A DNA stretch of 64,000 nucleotides from Pseudomonas sp. IPO3778 (GCF_013386825.1 NZ_JACARC010000077.1:1-64000); one strand, 5' to 3'; positions 53,032-62,454 are shown, counted from the stretch's first letter. The notes: generated from the sequence alone by a model not told the origin. Translations and numbers: made by a program.

Positions 53032-53841
53032 TTACGTGGCCTTCACTCGATCCGAAGGCCGGCGCACCCCGGCCACAATTTTGTCCACCGCCTTGGTCGC
53101 CGCCACCATGCCGAACGTCGCGGTGACCATCATCACCGCGCCAAACCCGCCGGCGCAGTCCAGCTTCACACCGTCACCGACAAAGCTCTTCTGCAAACAG
53201 ATGCTGCCGTCCGGCTTCGGATACCGCAGCTGCTCGGTGGAGAACACGCAGGGCACGCTGTAATGGCGGGTCACGGTGCGGGAGAAGCCGTAGTCACGGC
53301 GCAGGGTGGAGCGCACTTTCGACGCCAACGGATCATTGAACGTACGGTTCAAATCACACACCTGAATCAGCGTCGGATCAATCTGCCCGCCCGCGCCGCC
53401 GGTGGTGATGATCTGGATCTTGCGGCGCTTGCACCAGGCAATCAGCGCCGCCTTGGCGTTCACGCTGTCGATGCAGTCGATCACGCAATCAATGTTGGGC
53501 GTGATGTACTCCGCCATGGTCTCGCGGGTCACGAAGTCCGCCACCGCGTGTACGGTGCAGTCCGGGTTGATGCCTTTCAGGCGCTCGGCCATGACTTCGA
53601 CCTTGGCCTTGCCCACGGTGCTGTCCAGCGCATGCAACTGACGGTTGCTGTTGCTGACACACACATCATCCAGGTCAAACAGCGAAATCTCGCCCACGCC
53701 GCACCGGGCAATGGCTTCCGCCGCCCACGAGCCCACACCGCCCACGCCGACAATGGCCACATGGGCCGCCTTCAAGCGTTCCAGGCCTTCAATGCCGTAC
53801 AAGCGGGCGACGCCGGCAAACCGTGGATCTTCTGTACTCAT
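53032..53841 (-). CDS. tcdA: tRNA threonylcarbamoyladenosine dehydratase
   Basis: A 269-residue E1-like enzyme that cyclises t6A at position 37 of tRNAs reading ANN codons to ct6A. The ATP-binding GVGGVGSWAAEAIARCGVGE lies near residues 32-51, the adenylation Asp in CIDCIDSVNAKA near 119-130, and a conserved Cys in YSVPCVFSTEQ near 194-204. Two ATGs two codons apart (53847, 53841) are both possible; I prefer the second. The neighbouring csdA-csdE supplies sulfur to the same system in E. coli. Confidence 0.94.
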   Translation of the reverse strand: MSTEDPRFAGVARLYGIEGLERLKAAHVAIVGVGGVGSWAAEAIARCGVGEISLFDLDDVCVSNSNRQLHALDSTVGKAKVEVMAERLKGINPDCTVHAVADFVTRETMAEYITPNIDCVIDCIDSVNAKAALIAWCKRRKIQIITTGGAGGQIDPTLIQVCDLNRTFNDPLASKVRSTLRRDYGFSRTVTRHYSVPCVFSTEQLRYPKPDGSICLQKSFVGDGVKLDCAGGFGAVMMVTATFGMVAATKAVDKIVAGVRRPSDRVKAT

Positions 53842-54059
53842 GACCATTACCCCAAAAACCGGCGCGCATTATAGGGCGTTGCCGCGACAAGTTCGACGCA
53901 TCCAGCTACAAGTAAAGAACTTAGATGAACTTTCGCTGCCCAATGACCGGTTTTTCTCGGCTTGCTGTACGGTCAGTGAAAGGCCGGTGTAGGATGCGCG
54001 CCGTTCGGCGTCGGCCGACACCTCTTTTCGTTCCACACCCTTTGGAACCCGAAATAGCC

Positions 54060-56651
54060 ATGTCATCGCGTAAATTTGGACTCAACCTGGTGGTGGTGCT
54101 GGCAATTGCCGCGCTGTTCACCGGCTTCTGGGCGCTGATCAACCGCCCGGTCACTGCCCCTAACTGGCCTGAACAGATCTCCGGTTTTTCCTACTCGCCG
54201 TTCCAACAAGGCCAGTTCCCACAGAAAGACCAGTACCCGACTGACGATCAAATGCGTCAGGACCTGGCGATCATGAGCAAGCTGACGGACAACATCCGTA
54301 CCTACTCGGTCGACGGCACCCTGGGGGATATCCCCAAGCTGGCGGAAGAGTTCGGCCTGCGGGTGACCCTGGGGATCTGGATCAGCCCGGACCTGGAGCG
54401 CAACGAGCGTGAAATCCAGCGAGCCATCGAAATCGCCAACAGCTCCCGCAGCGTCGTGCGGGTAGTGGTGGGTAACGAAGCCCTGTTCCGTGAAGAAATC
54501 ACCCCGGAAGCGCTGATCGTGCTGCTGGACCGGGTGCGCGCTGCGGTAAAAGTACCGGTGACGACTTCCGAGCAATGGCACATCTGGGAAAAGAACCCGC
54601 AACTGGCCAAGCACGTCGACCTGATCGCCGCGCACATCCTGCCGTTCTGGGAATTTATCCCGATGGACAAGGCCGGCCAGTACGTACTCGACCGCGCCCG
54701 GGACCTGAAAAAACTGTTCCCGAAAAAGCCGCTGCTGCTGTCGGAGGTTGGCTGGCCGAGTAACGGACGCATGCGCGGTGGCAATGAAACGTCCCCCGCC
54801 GACCAGGCGATTTACCTGCGCACACTGGTGAATAAACTCAATCGCCAGGGCTACAACTACTTCGTGATCGAGGCCTTCGACCAGCCGTGGAAAGTCAGCG
54901 ATGAAGGCTCGGCCGGCGCCTACTGGGGCGTGTTCAACGCCGCACGCCAGCAGAAATTCAACTTTGACGGCCCAGTGGTCGCGATTCCGCAATGGCGCGT
55001 GCTGGCCATCGGCTCGGTGGTGCTTGCGCTGCTGTCCCTGACCTTGCTGATGATCGACGGCTCGGCCCTGCGCCAGCGTGGCCGGACCTTCCTGACCTTT
55101 ATCGCGTTCCTGTGCGGTTCGGTACTGGTGTGGATCGGCTATGACTACAGCCAGCAATACAGCACCTGGTTCAGTTTGACGGTGGGCTTCCTGCTGGCAC
55201 TCGGCGCCCTGGGCGTGTTTATCGTGCTGCTGACCGAGGCCCACGAACTGGCGGAAGCGGTCTGGACCCACAAACGTCGGCGCGAATTCCTGCCGGTTGA
55301 AGGGGATTCAGACTACCGCCCGAAAGTCTCGATCCACGTGCCTTGCTATAACGAGCCACCGGAGATGGTCAAACAGACCCTCGACGCCCTGGCGGCCCTC
55401 GACTATCCGGACTACGAAGTCCTGATCATCGACAACAACACCAAGGACCCTGCGGTGTGGGAACCGGTGCGCGACTACTGCGAAACCCTGGGCCCGCGCT
55501 TCAAGTTCTTCCACGTCTCGCCCCTGGCCGGTTTCAAGGGCGGCGCGCTGAACTACCTGATCCCGCACACCGCCAAGGATGCCGAAGTGATCGCGGTGAT
55601 CGACTCCGATTACTGCGTGTCGCCCAACTGGCTCAAGCACATGGTGCCGCACTTCGCCGACCCGAAAATCGCCGTGGTGCAGTCGCCACAGGATTATCGC
55701 GACCAGAACGAAAGCACCTTCAAGAAGCTCTGCTACGCCGAATACAAGGGCTTCTTCCATATCGGCATGGTCACCCGTAACGACCGTGACGCGATCATCC
55801 AGCACGGCACCATGACCATGACCCGCCGCTCGGTCCTGGAAGAGTTGGGCTGGGCCGACTGGTGCATCTGTGAAGATGCGGAGCTGGGCCTGCGGGTCTT
55901 CGAGAAAGGCCTGTCGGCCGCGTACTACCACGACAGCTACGGCAAGGGCCTGATGCCCGATACCTTTATCGACTTCAAGAAACAGCGCTTCCGCTGGGCC
56001 TACGGTGCGATTCAGATCATCAAGCGTCACACCGCAAGCCTGTTGCGCGGCAAGGACACCGAGCTGACCCGTGGCCAGCGCTACCACTTCCTCGCGGGCT
56101 GGTTGCCGTGGGTGGCCGACGGCATGAACATCTTCTTCACCGTGGGCGCCCTGTTGTGGTCGGCGGCGATGATTATCGTGCCGACGCGGGTTGACCCGCC
56201 GCTGCTGATTTTCGCGATCCCGCCGTTGGCGTTGTTCGTGTTCAAGGTGGGCAAGATCATCTTCCTCTACCGTCGTGCGGTGGGTGTGAACCTCAAAGAT
56301 GCGTTCTGCGCGGCACTGGCCGGGTTGGCGTTGTCCCACACCATCGCCAAGGCGGTGCTGTACGGCTTCTTCACCACCAGCATTCCGTTCTTTCGTACAC
56401 CGAAGAACGCCGATAACCACGGTTTCTGGGTCGCGATTTCCGAAGCCCGGGAAGAGATGTTCATCATGCTGCTGCTGTGGGGCGCGGCACTGGGGATTTA
56501 CCTGGTGCAGGGCCTGCCAAGCAATGACATGCGCTTCTGGGTGGTGATGCTGCTGGTGCAGTCGCTGCCGTATGTGGCCGCGCTGATCATGGCGTTCCTG
56601 TCGTCGCTGCCGAAACCGGCGCCGGCGCAAGAGCCCGTAACAGCCGCTTAA
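54060..56651 (+). CDS. ndvB: NdvB-type periplasmic glucan synthase, GH17-GT2 fusion
   Basis: An 863-residue membrane protein resembling P. aeruginosa NdvB, which makes cyclic beta-1,3-glucans linked to biofilm antibiotic tolerance. A membrane anchor (about 8-27) precedes a family 17 glycoside hydrolase or transglycosylase domain: proton donor Glu140 in VVVGNEALF, nucleophile Glu229 in LSEVGWPSNG. Membrane helices follow near 315-400. Then comes a family 2 glycosyltransferase with VSIHVPCYNE near 424, Asp515-Ser-Asp517 as the DxD, and Gln642-x-x-Arg-Trp as the QxxRW motif. Four or more helices end the protein. The ATG at 54060 fits; the frame extending to 53925 has no signal. dapE and rlmA follow in the same order as in P. 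aeruginosa. The exact glucan linkage is inference. Confidence 0.88.
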   Translation: MSSRKFGLNLVVVLAIAALFTGFWALINRPVTAPNWPEQISGFSYSPFQQGQFPQKDQYPTDDQMRQDLAIMSKLTDNIRTYSVDGTLGDIPKLAEEFGLRVTLGIWISPDLERNEREIQRAIEIANSSRSVVRVVVGNEALFREEITPEALIVLLDRVRAAVKVPVTTSEQWHIWEKNPQLAKHVDLIAAHILPFWEFIPMDKAGQYVLDRARDLKKLFPKKPLLLSEVGWPSNGRMRGGNETSPADQAIYLRTLVNKLNRQGYNYFVIEAFDQPWKVSDEGSAGAYWGVFNAARQQKFNFDGPVVAIPQWRVLAIGSVVLALLSLTLLMIDGSALRQRGRTFLTFIAFLCGSVLVWIGYDYSQQYSTWFSLTVGFLLALGALGVFIVLLTEAHELAEAVWTHKRRREFLPVEGDSDYRPKVSIHVPCYNEPPEMVKQTLDALAALDYPDYEVLIIDNNTKDPAVWEPVRDYCETLGPRFKFFHVSPLAGFKGGALNYLIPHTAKDAEVIAVIDSDYCVSPNWLKHMVPHFADPKIAVVQSPQDYRDQNESTFKKLCYAEYKGFFHIGMVTRNDRDAIIQHGTMTMTRRSVLEELGWADWCICEDAELGLRVFEKGLSAAYYHDSYGKGLMPDTFIDFKKQRFRWAYGAIQIIKRHTASLLRGKDTELTRGQRYHFLAGWLPWVADGMNIFFTVGALLWSAAMIIVPTRVDPPLLIFAIPPLALFVFKVGKIIFLYRRAVGVNLKDAFCAALAGLALSHTIAKAVLYGFFTTSIPFFRTPKNADNHGFWVAISEAREEMFIMLLLWGAALGIYLVQGLPSNDMRFWVVMLLVQSLPYVAALIMAFLSSLPKPAPAQEPVTAA

Positions 56652-56669
56652 AATCCTGCGCAATGCACT

Positions 56670-56695
56670 AAACGGCGGCCTCTGGCCGCCGTTTT
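56670..56695 (+). terminator. Intrinsic terminator after ndvB
   Basis: AAACGGCGGCC-TCT-GGCCGCCGTTT is a perfect 11-base-pair hairpin with T residues, 19 bases after the stop. Confidence 0.88.
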
Positions 56696-56744
56696 GCTAT
56701 AAGATAACGGCCATTTTGTGAGACTTGGCCCAGGCCGATGCTTG

Positions 56745-56836
56745 ATGTGGGAGCGGGCTTGCTCGCGAATGCGGGGTGTCAGTCACTGGATAAGTCGGCT
56801 GACCCACCGCATTCGCGAGCAAGCCCGCTCCCACAT
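56745..56836. repeat. REP doublet between ndvB and dapE
   Basis: ATGTGGGAGCGGGCTTGCTC and GAGCAAGCCCGCTCCCACAT are perfect inverted arms extended by GCGAATGCGG/CCGCATTCGC. The loop has GTCAG/CTGAC. It stands about 70 bases upstream of the dapE start. Confidence 0.9.
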
Positions 56837-56907
56837 GAGCCATGCGCCGTTTCAAGTACCGTATTCCACACTCGTCTTGCGCCCTGACACGCTTCCGGAG
56901 TTTTTAC

Positions 56908-58059
56908 ATGACGGCCCACGCCGACCTTTCGCCGACCCTCCAACTCGCTATCGACCTGATCCGTCGCCCGTCGGTGACGCCGATCGACGCCGATTGCCAG
57001 AAGCTGATGATGCAGCGCCTGGGCGACGCCGGTTTTGCGCTTGAGCCAATGCGCATCGAGGATGTGGATAACTTCTGGGCCACCCACGGCAAACACGAAG
57101 GCCCGGTCTTGTGCTTCGCCGGCCACACCGACGTGGTACCGACCGGCCCGGTCAAGGCCTGGCAGAACGACCCGTTCGACGCGTTGATCGACGACAACGG
57201 CATGCTCTGCGGCCGTGGCGCAGCAGACATGAAAGGCAGCCTGGCGGCGATGCTGGTGGCGGCCGAGCGCTTCGTCACCGACTACCCGGACCACAAGGGT
57301 TCAGTGGCTTTCCTGATCACCAGCGATGAAGAAGGCCCGGCGCACCACGGTACCAAGGCTGTGATCGAACGCCTGGCGGCCCGTAAAGAGCGCCTGGACT
57401 GGTGCATCGTCGGCGAACCGTCCAGCACCACCCTGGTGGGCGACGTGGTCAAGAATGGCCGTCGCGGCTCCCTCGGCGCGACCTTGACCGTGCGCGGCGT
57501 GCAAGGCCACGTGGCCTACCCGCACCTGGCGAAGAACCCGATCCACCTGGCCGCCCCGGCGCTGGCCGAACTGGCCGCCGAGCACTGGGACGATGGCAAT
57601 ACCTTCTTCCCGCCTACCAGCTTCCAGATCTCCAACCTCAATTCCGGCACCGGCGCCACCAACGTGATTCCGGGTGACCTGACAGCGGTGTTTAACTTCC
57701 GTTTCTCCACCGAGTCCACCGTCGAAGGCCTGCAGCAGCGGGTCGCAGCGATTCTCGACAAGCATGGCCTGGACTGGCATGTGGAGTGGGCGCTGTCGGG
57801 CCTGCCGTTCCTCACCGAACCGGGCGCGTTGCTGGATGCCGTTTCCGCCAGCATCAAGGCCGTCACCGGCCGCGAGACCCAGGCGTCCACCAGCGGTGGC
57901 ACTTCCGACGGGCGCTTCATTGCCACCCTCGGCACCCAGGTGGTGGAGCTGGGCCCGGTCAATGCGACCATCCATCAGGTCAACGAACGCATTCTCGCCA
58001 GCGACCTCGATGTGCTGACTGAAATCTACTACCAGACCCTGATCAAGTTGCTCGCCTGA
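56908..58059 (+). CDS. dapE: Succinyl-diaminopimelate desuccinylase
   Basis: A 383-residue M20-family dizinc hydrolase that removes succinate in the last step of the succinylase branch to LL-diaminopimelate. Metal and catalytic residues lie in CFAGHTDVVPTG near 68-79, GRGAADMKGSLAAM near 100-113 and ITSDEEGPA near 135-143. The dimerisation domain (GRRGSLGATLTVRGVQGHVA) follows, and the final His is in ATIHQVNE near 355. The ATG at 56908 has GGAG 8 bases upstream; the earlier ATG at 56842 is next to the REP element. Its stop overlaps the rlmA start by one base. Confidence 0.96.
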   Translation: MTAHADLSPTLQLAIDLIRRPSVTPIDADCQKLMMQRLGDAGFALEPMRIEDVDNFWATHGKHEGPVLCFAGHTDVVPTGPVKAWQNDPFDALIDDNGMLCGRGAADMKGSLAAMLVAAERFVTDYPDHKGSVAFLITSDEEGPAHHGTKAVIERLAARKERLDWCIVGEPSSTTLVGDVVKNGRRGSLGATLTVRGVQGHVAYPHLAKNPIHLAAPALAELAAEHWDDGNTFFPPTSFQISNLNSGTGATNVIPGDLTAVFNFRFSTESTVEGLQQRVAAILDKHGLDWHVEWALSGLPFLTEPGALLDAVSASIKAVTGRETQASTSGGTSDGRFIATLGTQVVELGPVNATIHQVNERILASDLDVLTEIYYQTLIKLLA

Positions 58060-58868
58060 TGCTTGCTTGCCCCATTTGCAGCGCACCGCTCCATGAAGTG
58101 GACAACGGCGTGGCCTGCCCGGTCGGGCACCGTTTCGACCGCGCGCGCCAGGGTTACCTGAACCTGTTGCCGGTACAGCACAAGAACAGCCGCGACCCGG
58201 GCGATAACCTGGCGATGGTGGAAGCGCGTCGCAACTTCCTCAACGCCGGGCACTATGCCCCGGTGGCCAAACGCCTGGCCGAACTGGCCGCTGAGCGCAA
58301 ACCCCAGCGCTGGCTGGACATCGGTTGTGGCGAGGGTTACTACACCGCGCAAATCGCCGATGCCCTGCTGCGTGCCGACGGGTATGCCCTGGATATTTCC
58401 AAGGAAGCGGTCAAGCGCGCCTGCAAGCGCAACCCCACCGTAACCTGGTTGATCGCCAGCATGGCCCGGGTGCCATTGGCCGACGCCAGTTGCCAGTTCC
58501 TCGCCAGCGTGTTCAGCCCGCTGGACTGGCTGGAGGCCAAGCGCCTGCTCAGCCCGGGCGGCGGCTTGATGAAGGTCGGCCCCACCCGCGGCCACCTGAT
58601 GGAGCTGCGTGAGCGCTTGTACGACGAAGTGCGTGAGTACACCGACGACAAGCACCTGGCGCTGGTGCCGGAAGGCATGAGCCTGCAGCACAGCGAAACC
58701 CTTGAGTTCACCCTGAGCCTGGCCGACCCCAAGGACCGCGCCAACCTGCTGGCGATGACCCCCCACGGCTGGCGCGCCAGTGCCGAGCGCCGCGCCCAGG
58801 TGATCGAGGCGGCCGAACCGCTGCTGGTCACCGTGTCGATGCGCTACGACTATTTCGTGCTTCAATAA
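58059..58868 (+). CDS. rlmA: 23S rRNA (guanine-N1)-methyltransferase RlmA
   Basis: A 269-residue methyltransferase of the RlmA group, which modifies G745 (or G748) of 23S rRNA. The N-terminal zinc finger has Cys4 and Cys7 in LACPICSAPL and the further ligands in VACPVGHRFD near 19-28. The AdoMet motif WLDIGCGEGYYTAQ lies near 86-99. Its start overlaps the dapE stop (TGATG), a pairing also found in P. aeruginosa. In Gram-negatives the target is normally G745; this is family knowledge, not visible here. Confidence 0.92.
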   Translation: MLACPICSAPLHEVDNGVACPVGHRFDRARQGYLNLLPVQHKNSRDPGDNLAMVEARRNFLNAGHYAPVAKRLAELAAERKPQRWLDIGCGEGYYTAQIADALLRADGYALDISKEAVKRACKRNPTVTWLIASMARVPLADASCQFLASVFSPLDWLEAKRLLSPGGGLMKVGPTRGHLMELRERLYDEVREYTDDKHLALVPEGMSLQHSETLEFTLSLADPKDRANLLAMTPHGWRASAERRAQVIEAAEPLLVTVSMRYDYFVLQ

Positions 58869-58946
58869 CCCATTATTTTGTGGGCCTCTTGGGGCCTGCG
58901 CTGAACCCGCGAATGGATTTTCATAATCCCGCAATGAGGAACATCC

Positions 58947-59324
58947 ATGCGCCAGCCTGATATCGAGATTTACCTCAAGGACGCCGACGTCGACCACAAG
59001 GCCATCGCTGCCTGGCTGGGCGCCGCCCTGGGCCCGTGCACCGATTGGGTCCAGCGCGGCCAGACCTACAAGTGCACCGCCGGCAGCGTGCCGGTCACCT
59101 GGCTGCCGAAAGCCGTAGGCAAATGGAACAGCCTGTACCTGGAAAGCGACCAGACCCCGTGGGAAGACGACATCGCTTGCGCCCGTGCGGCGTTTGCCGC
59201 GCTGAACGTCGAAGTGCGTTGCGCGCCGGGCAGCTGGGTTGAGGAAGAAGGTGAAGAAAGCGCGGATACCTGGATTCGTATCAGCGAAGACGGTGAAGAG
59301 CAGATCACCTGGAAAACGGCATAA
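58947..59324 (+). CDS. Small conserved-type hypothetical protein, acidic C-terminus
   Basis: A 125-residue soluble protein that I cannot assign to a family. It begins MRQPDIEIYLKDADVDHKAI, has two cysteines near residues 31 and 43 and a third near 91, several Trp residues, and a very acidic stretch SWVEEEGEESADTW near 94-107. There is no signal peptide or membrane segment. GAGGAAC lies 7 bases before the ATG. It follows rlmA by 78 bases on the same strand and may share its transcript. A REP doublet follows. Confidence 0.75.
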   Translation: MRQPDIEIYLKDADVDHKAIAAWLGAALGPCTDWVQRGQTYKCTAGSVPVTWLPKAVGKWNSLYLESDQTPWEDDIACARAAFAALNVEVRCAPGSWVEEEGEESADTWIRISEDGEEQITWKTA

Positions 59325-59362
59325 AGCCAGGCTGACAAGGCCTCAATGTGCAAACCCAATCA

Positions 59363-59454
59363 AATGTGGGAGCTGGCTTGCCTGCGATGGGCCCACCTCG
59401 GTCATTCAGCCAAACCGCGGCGATGCTATCGCGGGCAAGCCCGGCTCCCACATT
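59363..59454. repeat. REP doublet, GAGCTGGCTTGCC variant
   Basis: AATGTGGGAGCTGGCTTGCC and GGCAAGCCCGGCTCCCACATT are inverted arms with one mismatch or bulge, with GCGATG/CTATCGC inside. A fragment of a further copy (TTCCCACATTTAAA) follows at about 59462. The element separates two convergent genes. Confidence 0.88.
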
Positions 59455-59496
59455 CGACCGGGTTCCCACATTTAAAGGTGTGTTGTGCCTACCGGG

Positions 59497-59706
59497 TTAC
59501 AGGCCCACCACATCCTCAGCCTGCAAGCCCTTCTCGCCCGTCACCACGGCGTATTCCACCTGCTGGCCTTCAGCCAATGAACGGTGCCCGTCACCGCGAA
59601 TGGCGCGGTAGTGCACAAACACGTCCTTGCCGTCTTCCCGCTGGATAAAGCCGTAGCCCTTGGCGTCGTTGAACCACTTCACATTGCCGGTTTCGCGCGT
59701 TGCCAT
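59497..59706 (-). CDS. Second cold-shock domain protein
   Basis: A 69-residue single cold-shock domain. RNP1 appears as KGYGFIQR near 16-23 and RNP2 as DVFVHYRAI near 28-36; the Phe-to-Tyr change in each motif sets it apart from the protein at 4518. The ATG at 59706 is preferred because GGGAG lies 9 bases upstream and the domain starts at once; the frame up to 59883 is unsupported. It is divergent from plsB. Whether it is cold-induced or constitutive cannot be told. Confidence 0.93.
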   Translation of the reverse strand: MATRETGNVKWFNDAKGYGFIQREDGKDVFVHYRAIRGDGHRSLAEGQQVEYAVVTGEKGLQAEDVVGL

Positions 59707-59898
59707 CTGTTTTGCTCCCACATGCTTTTTATAAGTACGTTTATTGTTGAGTCGTCGCAGTTGAACTGCCGAGTATAAGACAGGCTCAAAAAGCTTCAAC
59801 TCAAGATTACTTCGCCGCTTTTTTGCCGATTTTCGCCTAATACTGCACACTAGCGTCCCGAGCATCTGCTCGGTTTTTCCCACTAAAGCAGAAGCCGT

Positions 59899-62403
59899 AT
59901 GACCCGTTCTCCCTTTCGCCGTCTGGTATTTGGCACCTTGCGCCGGCTGTTGTACCTCTGGGTTCGCTCAGAGACGATCAACCAGTCGTCCCTTACCCTG
60001 AACCTCGACCGCAGCCGTCCGGTGTTTTACGTCCTGCAATCCCCGTCCCTCACCGAGTTGGCGGTGGTTGATACCGAATGTACCAAGGCCGGCCTGCCGC
60101 GCCCGGTGCTGCCGGTATCCGTGGGCCCGTTGATGGAACCTGCGGCCTTCTTCTACCTGACGCCCGACCCCGACTGGCTAGGGCGCCAGGACAAGCGTGG
60201 CGCACCGCCCACCCTGACCCGCCTGGTGGACGTACTCACCGAACACGCCGAAGAGAATGCACAGATCATTCCAGTCAGCGTGTTCTGGGGCCAGTCGCCC
60301 GACAGCGAGTCCAGCCCGTGGAAACTGCTGTTCGCCGACAGCTGGGCCGTCACCGGCCGCCTGCGCCGACTGCTGAGTATCCTGATCCTGGGCCGCAAGA
60401 CCCGGGTGCAATTCTCCGCGCCCATCAACCTGCGTGAATTGATCGAGCACAATAAAGGCCACGAACGCACGGTGCGCATGGCCCAACGCATCCTGCGGGT
60501 GCACTTTCGTAACCTGAAAACCGCGGTGATCGGCCCCGACCTGTCCCACCGGCGCAACCTGGTCAAAGGCCTGGTCAACATGCCGCTGGTGCGCCAGGCG
60601 ATCCTCGACGAAGCCGAACGCGAGAAAATCACCCCCGAGAAAGCCAAGGCCCAGGCCCTGCGCTACGGCAACGAGATCGCCTCGGACTACACCTACACCG
60701 CCATCCGTTTCCTGGAAGTGGTGTTGAGCTGGTTCTGGAACAAGATTTACGACGGCATCAAGGTCAACAACATCGAAGGTGTGCAAAAGGTCGCCCAGGG
60801 TTACGAAGTGATCTATGTGCCGTGCCATCGCAGCCACATCGACTACCTGCTGCTGTCCTACCTGCTGTTCAAGAACGGCCTGACCCCGCCGCACATCGCC
60901 GCCGGGATCAACCTGAACATGCCGGTGATCGGCAGCCTGCTGCGCCGTGGCGGGGCGTTTTTCATGCGCCGCACCTTCAAGGGCAACCCGCTGTACACCT
61001 CGGTGTTCAACGAATACCTGCACACCCTGTTCACCAAGGGCTTCCCGGTGGAGTACTTCGTCGAAGGCGGACGCTCACGCACCGGGCGCATGCTGCAACC
61101 GAAGACCGGGATGCTGGCGATCACACTGCGCAGCTTCCTGCGCTCCTCGCGCATGCCCATCGTGTTTGTACCGGTGTACATCGGCTATGAGCGGGTGCTG
61201 GAAGGCCGTACTTACCTCGGCGAACTGCGCGGTGCGAGCAAGAAGAAAGAGTCGATTTTCGATATTTTCAAAGTGGTCGGCGCCCTTAAGCAGCGCTTTG
61301 GCCAGGTCGCGGTCAACTTCGGCGAACCGATCAAGCTGGCTGAGTTCCTCGACACCGAGCAGCCCGACTGGCGCACCCAGGAACTGGGTCCGAACTACAA
61401 ACCGGCCTGGCTCAACGAAACCACCAACCGTCTCGGCGAGCGGGTGGCGCAACACTTGAACGAAGCGGCGGCGATCAACCCGGTGAACCTGGTGGCCCTG
61501 GCGCTGCTGTCCACCACCCGCCTGGCCCTGGACGAGCAGGCCATGGCACGCCAACTTGATCTGTACCTGGCGTTGTTGCGCAAGGTGCCCTACTCGCCCC
61601 ACACCACGCTGCCCGAAGGGAATGGCCTGGCGCTGATCAAGCACGTCAAGGACATGGACCTGCTGTCGGAACAGAGCGATGCCCTGGGCAAGATCCTCTA
61701 TCTGGACGAGCAAAACGCTGTCCTGATGACCTACTACCGCAACAACGTGCTGCACATCTTCGCCCTGCCGGCGCTGCTGGCGAGTTTCTTCCAGAGCAGC
61801 TCGCGCATGAGCCGCGAACAGATCCTGCGCTACACCCGCGCGCTCTACCCGTACCTGCAATCGGAGCTGTTTATCCGCTGGTCCCTGGACGAGCTGGACG
61901 CGGTGGTGGATCAGTGGCTGGAAGCCTTTGTCGAACAAGACCTGCTGCGCTTCGAGAACGAGGTATACCTGCGCCCGGCCCCGAGTTCACGACACTTTGT
62001 GCTGCTGACACTGCTGTCCAAGAGCATCGCCCAGACCCTGCAACGCTTCTACATGGCCATCTCGCTGCTGCTCAACAGCGGCCAGAACAGCATCAGTGCC
62101 GAAGAGCTGGAAGACCTGTGCACCGTCATGGCCCAGCGCCTGTCGATCCTGCACGGCCTGAATGCTCCAGAGTTTTTCGACAAGAGCCTTTTCCGACATT
62201 TTATCCAGACGTTACTGGAGCAAGATGTGCTGCGCCGCGATGAAGCCGGCAAGCTAAGCTACCACCCGCTGCTGGGTGAACTGGCCGAAGGCGCGGCCAA
62301 GCGCGTATTGCCGGCGGAGATTCGTTTGTCGATCCGCCAGGTGGCCCTGCATCGCAGTGAGGATGCGGCGGACAAGCCCGCCGTACCTGAAGAGACACAC
62401 TAG
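59899..62403 (+). CDS. plsB: Glycerol-3-phosphate 1-O-acyltransferase
   Basis: An 834-residue inner-membrane acyltransferase that adds the first fatty acid to glycerol 3-phosphate. The catalytic HX4D motif is His310-RSHI-Asp315 in PCHRSHIDYLLLSY. The glycerol-phosphate binding blocks GAFFMRR near 354 and VEGGRSRTGRM near 388-398 follow, and VPVYIGYERV near 424 is block IV. The length matches the large PlsB type (about 830). The ATG at 59899 has a weak AAAGCAGAAG ahead of it. It is divergent from the cold-shock gene. Confidence 0.97.
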   Translation: MTRSPFRRLVFGTLRRLLYLWVRSETINQSSLTLNLDRSRPVFYVLQSPSLTELAVVDTECTKAGLPRPVLPVSVGPLMEPAAFFYLTPDPDWLGRQDKRGAPPTLTRLVDVLTEHAEENAQIIPVSVFWGQSPDSESSPWKLLFADSWAVTGRLRRLLSILILGRKTRVQFSAPINLRELIEHNKGHERTVRMAQRILRVHFRNLKTAVIGPDLSHRRNLVKGLVNMPLVRQAILDEAEREKITPEKAKAQALRYGNEIASDYTYTAIRFLEVVLSWFWNKIYDGIKVNNIEGVQKVAQGYEVIYVPCHRSHIDYLLLSYLLFKNGLTPPHIAAGINLNMPVIGSLLRRGGAFFMRRTFKGNPLYTSVFNEYLHTLFTKGFPVEYFVEGGRSRTGRMLQPKTGMLAITLRSFLRSSRMPIVFVPVYIGYERVLEGRTYLGELRGASKKKESIFDIFKVVGALKQRFGQVAVNFGEPIKLAEFLDTEQPDWRTQELGPNYKPAWLNETTNRLGERVAQHLNEAAAINPVNLVALALLSTTRLALDEQAMARQLDLYLALLRKVPYSPHTTLPEGNGLALIKHVKDMDLLSEQSDALGKILYLDEQNAVLMTYYRNNVLHIFALPALLASFFQSSSRMSREQILRYTRALYPYLQSELFIRWSLDELDAVVDQWLEAFVEQDLLRFENEVYLRPAPSSRHFVLLTLLSKSIAQTLQRFYMAISLLLNSGQNSISAEELEDLCTVMAQRLSILHGLNAPEFFDKSLFRHFIQTLLEQDVLRRDEAGKLSYHPLLGELAEGAAKRVLPAEIRLSIRQVALHRSEDAADKPAVPEETH

Positions 62404-62412
62404 AGTGACCGA

Positions 62413-62435
62413 GGCGCCAGGGTGTTTCTGGCGCC
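62413..62435 (+). terminator. Hairpin after plsB
   Basis: GGCGCCAG and CTGGCGCC form a perfect 8-base-pair stem with a 7-base loop, 9 bases after the plsB stop. No T-run follows, so termination is uncertain and the next gene may be read through. Confidence 0.4.
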
Positions 62436-62454
62436 GTTGACAAGGAGCTGCACC

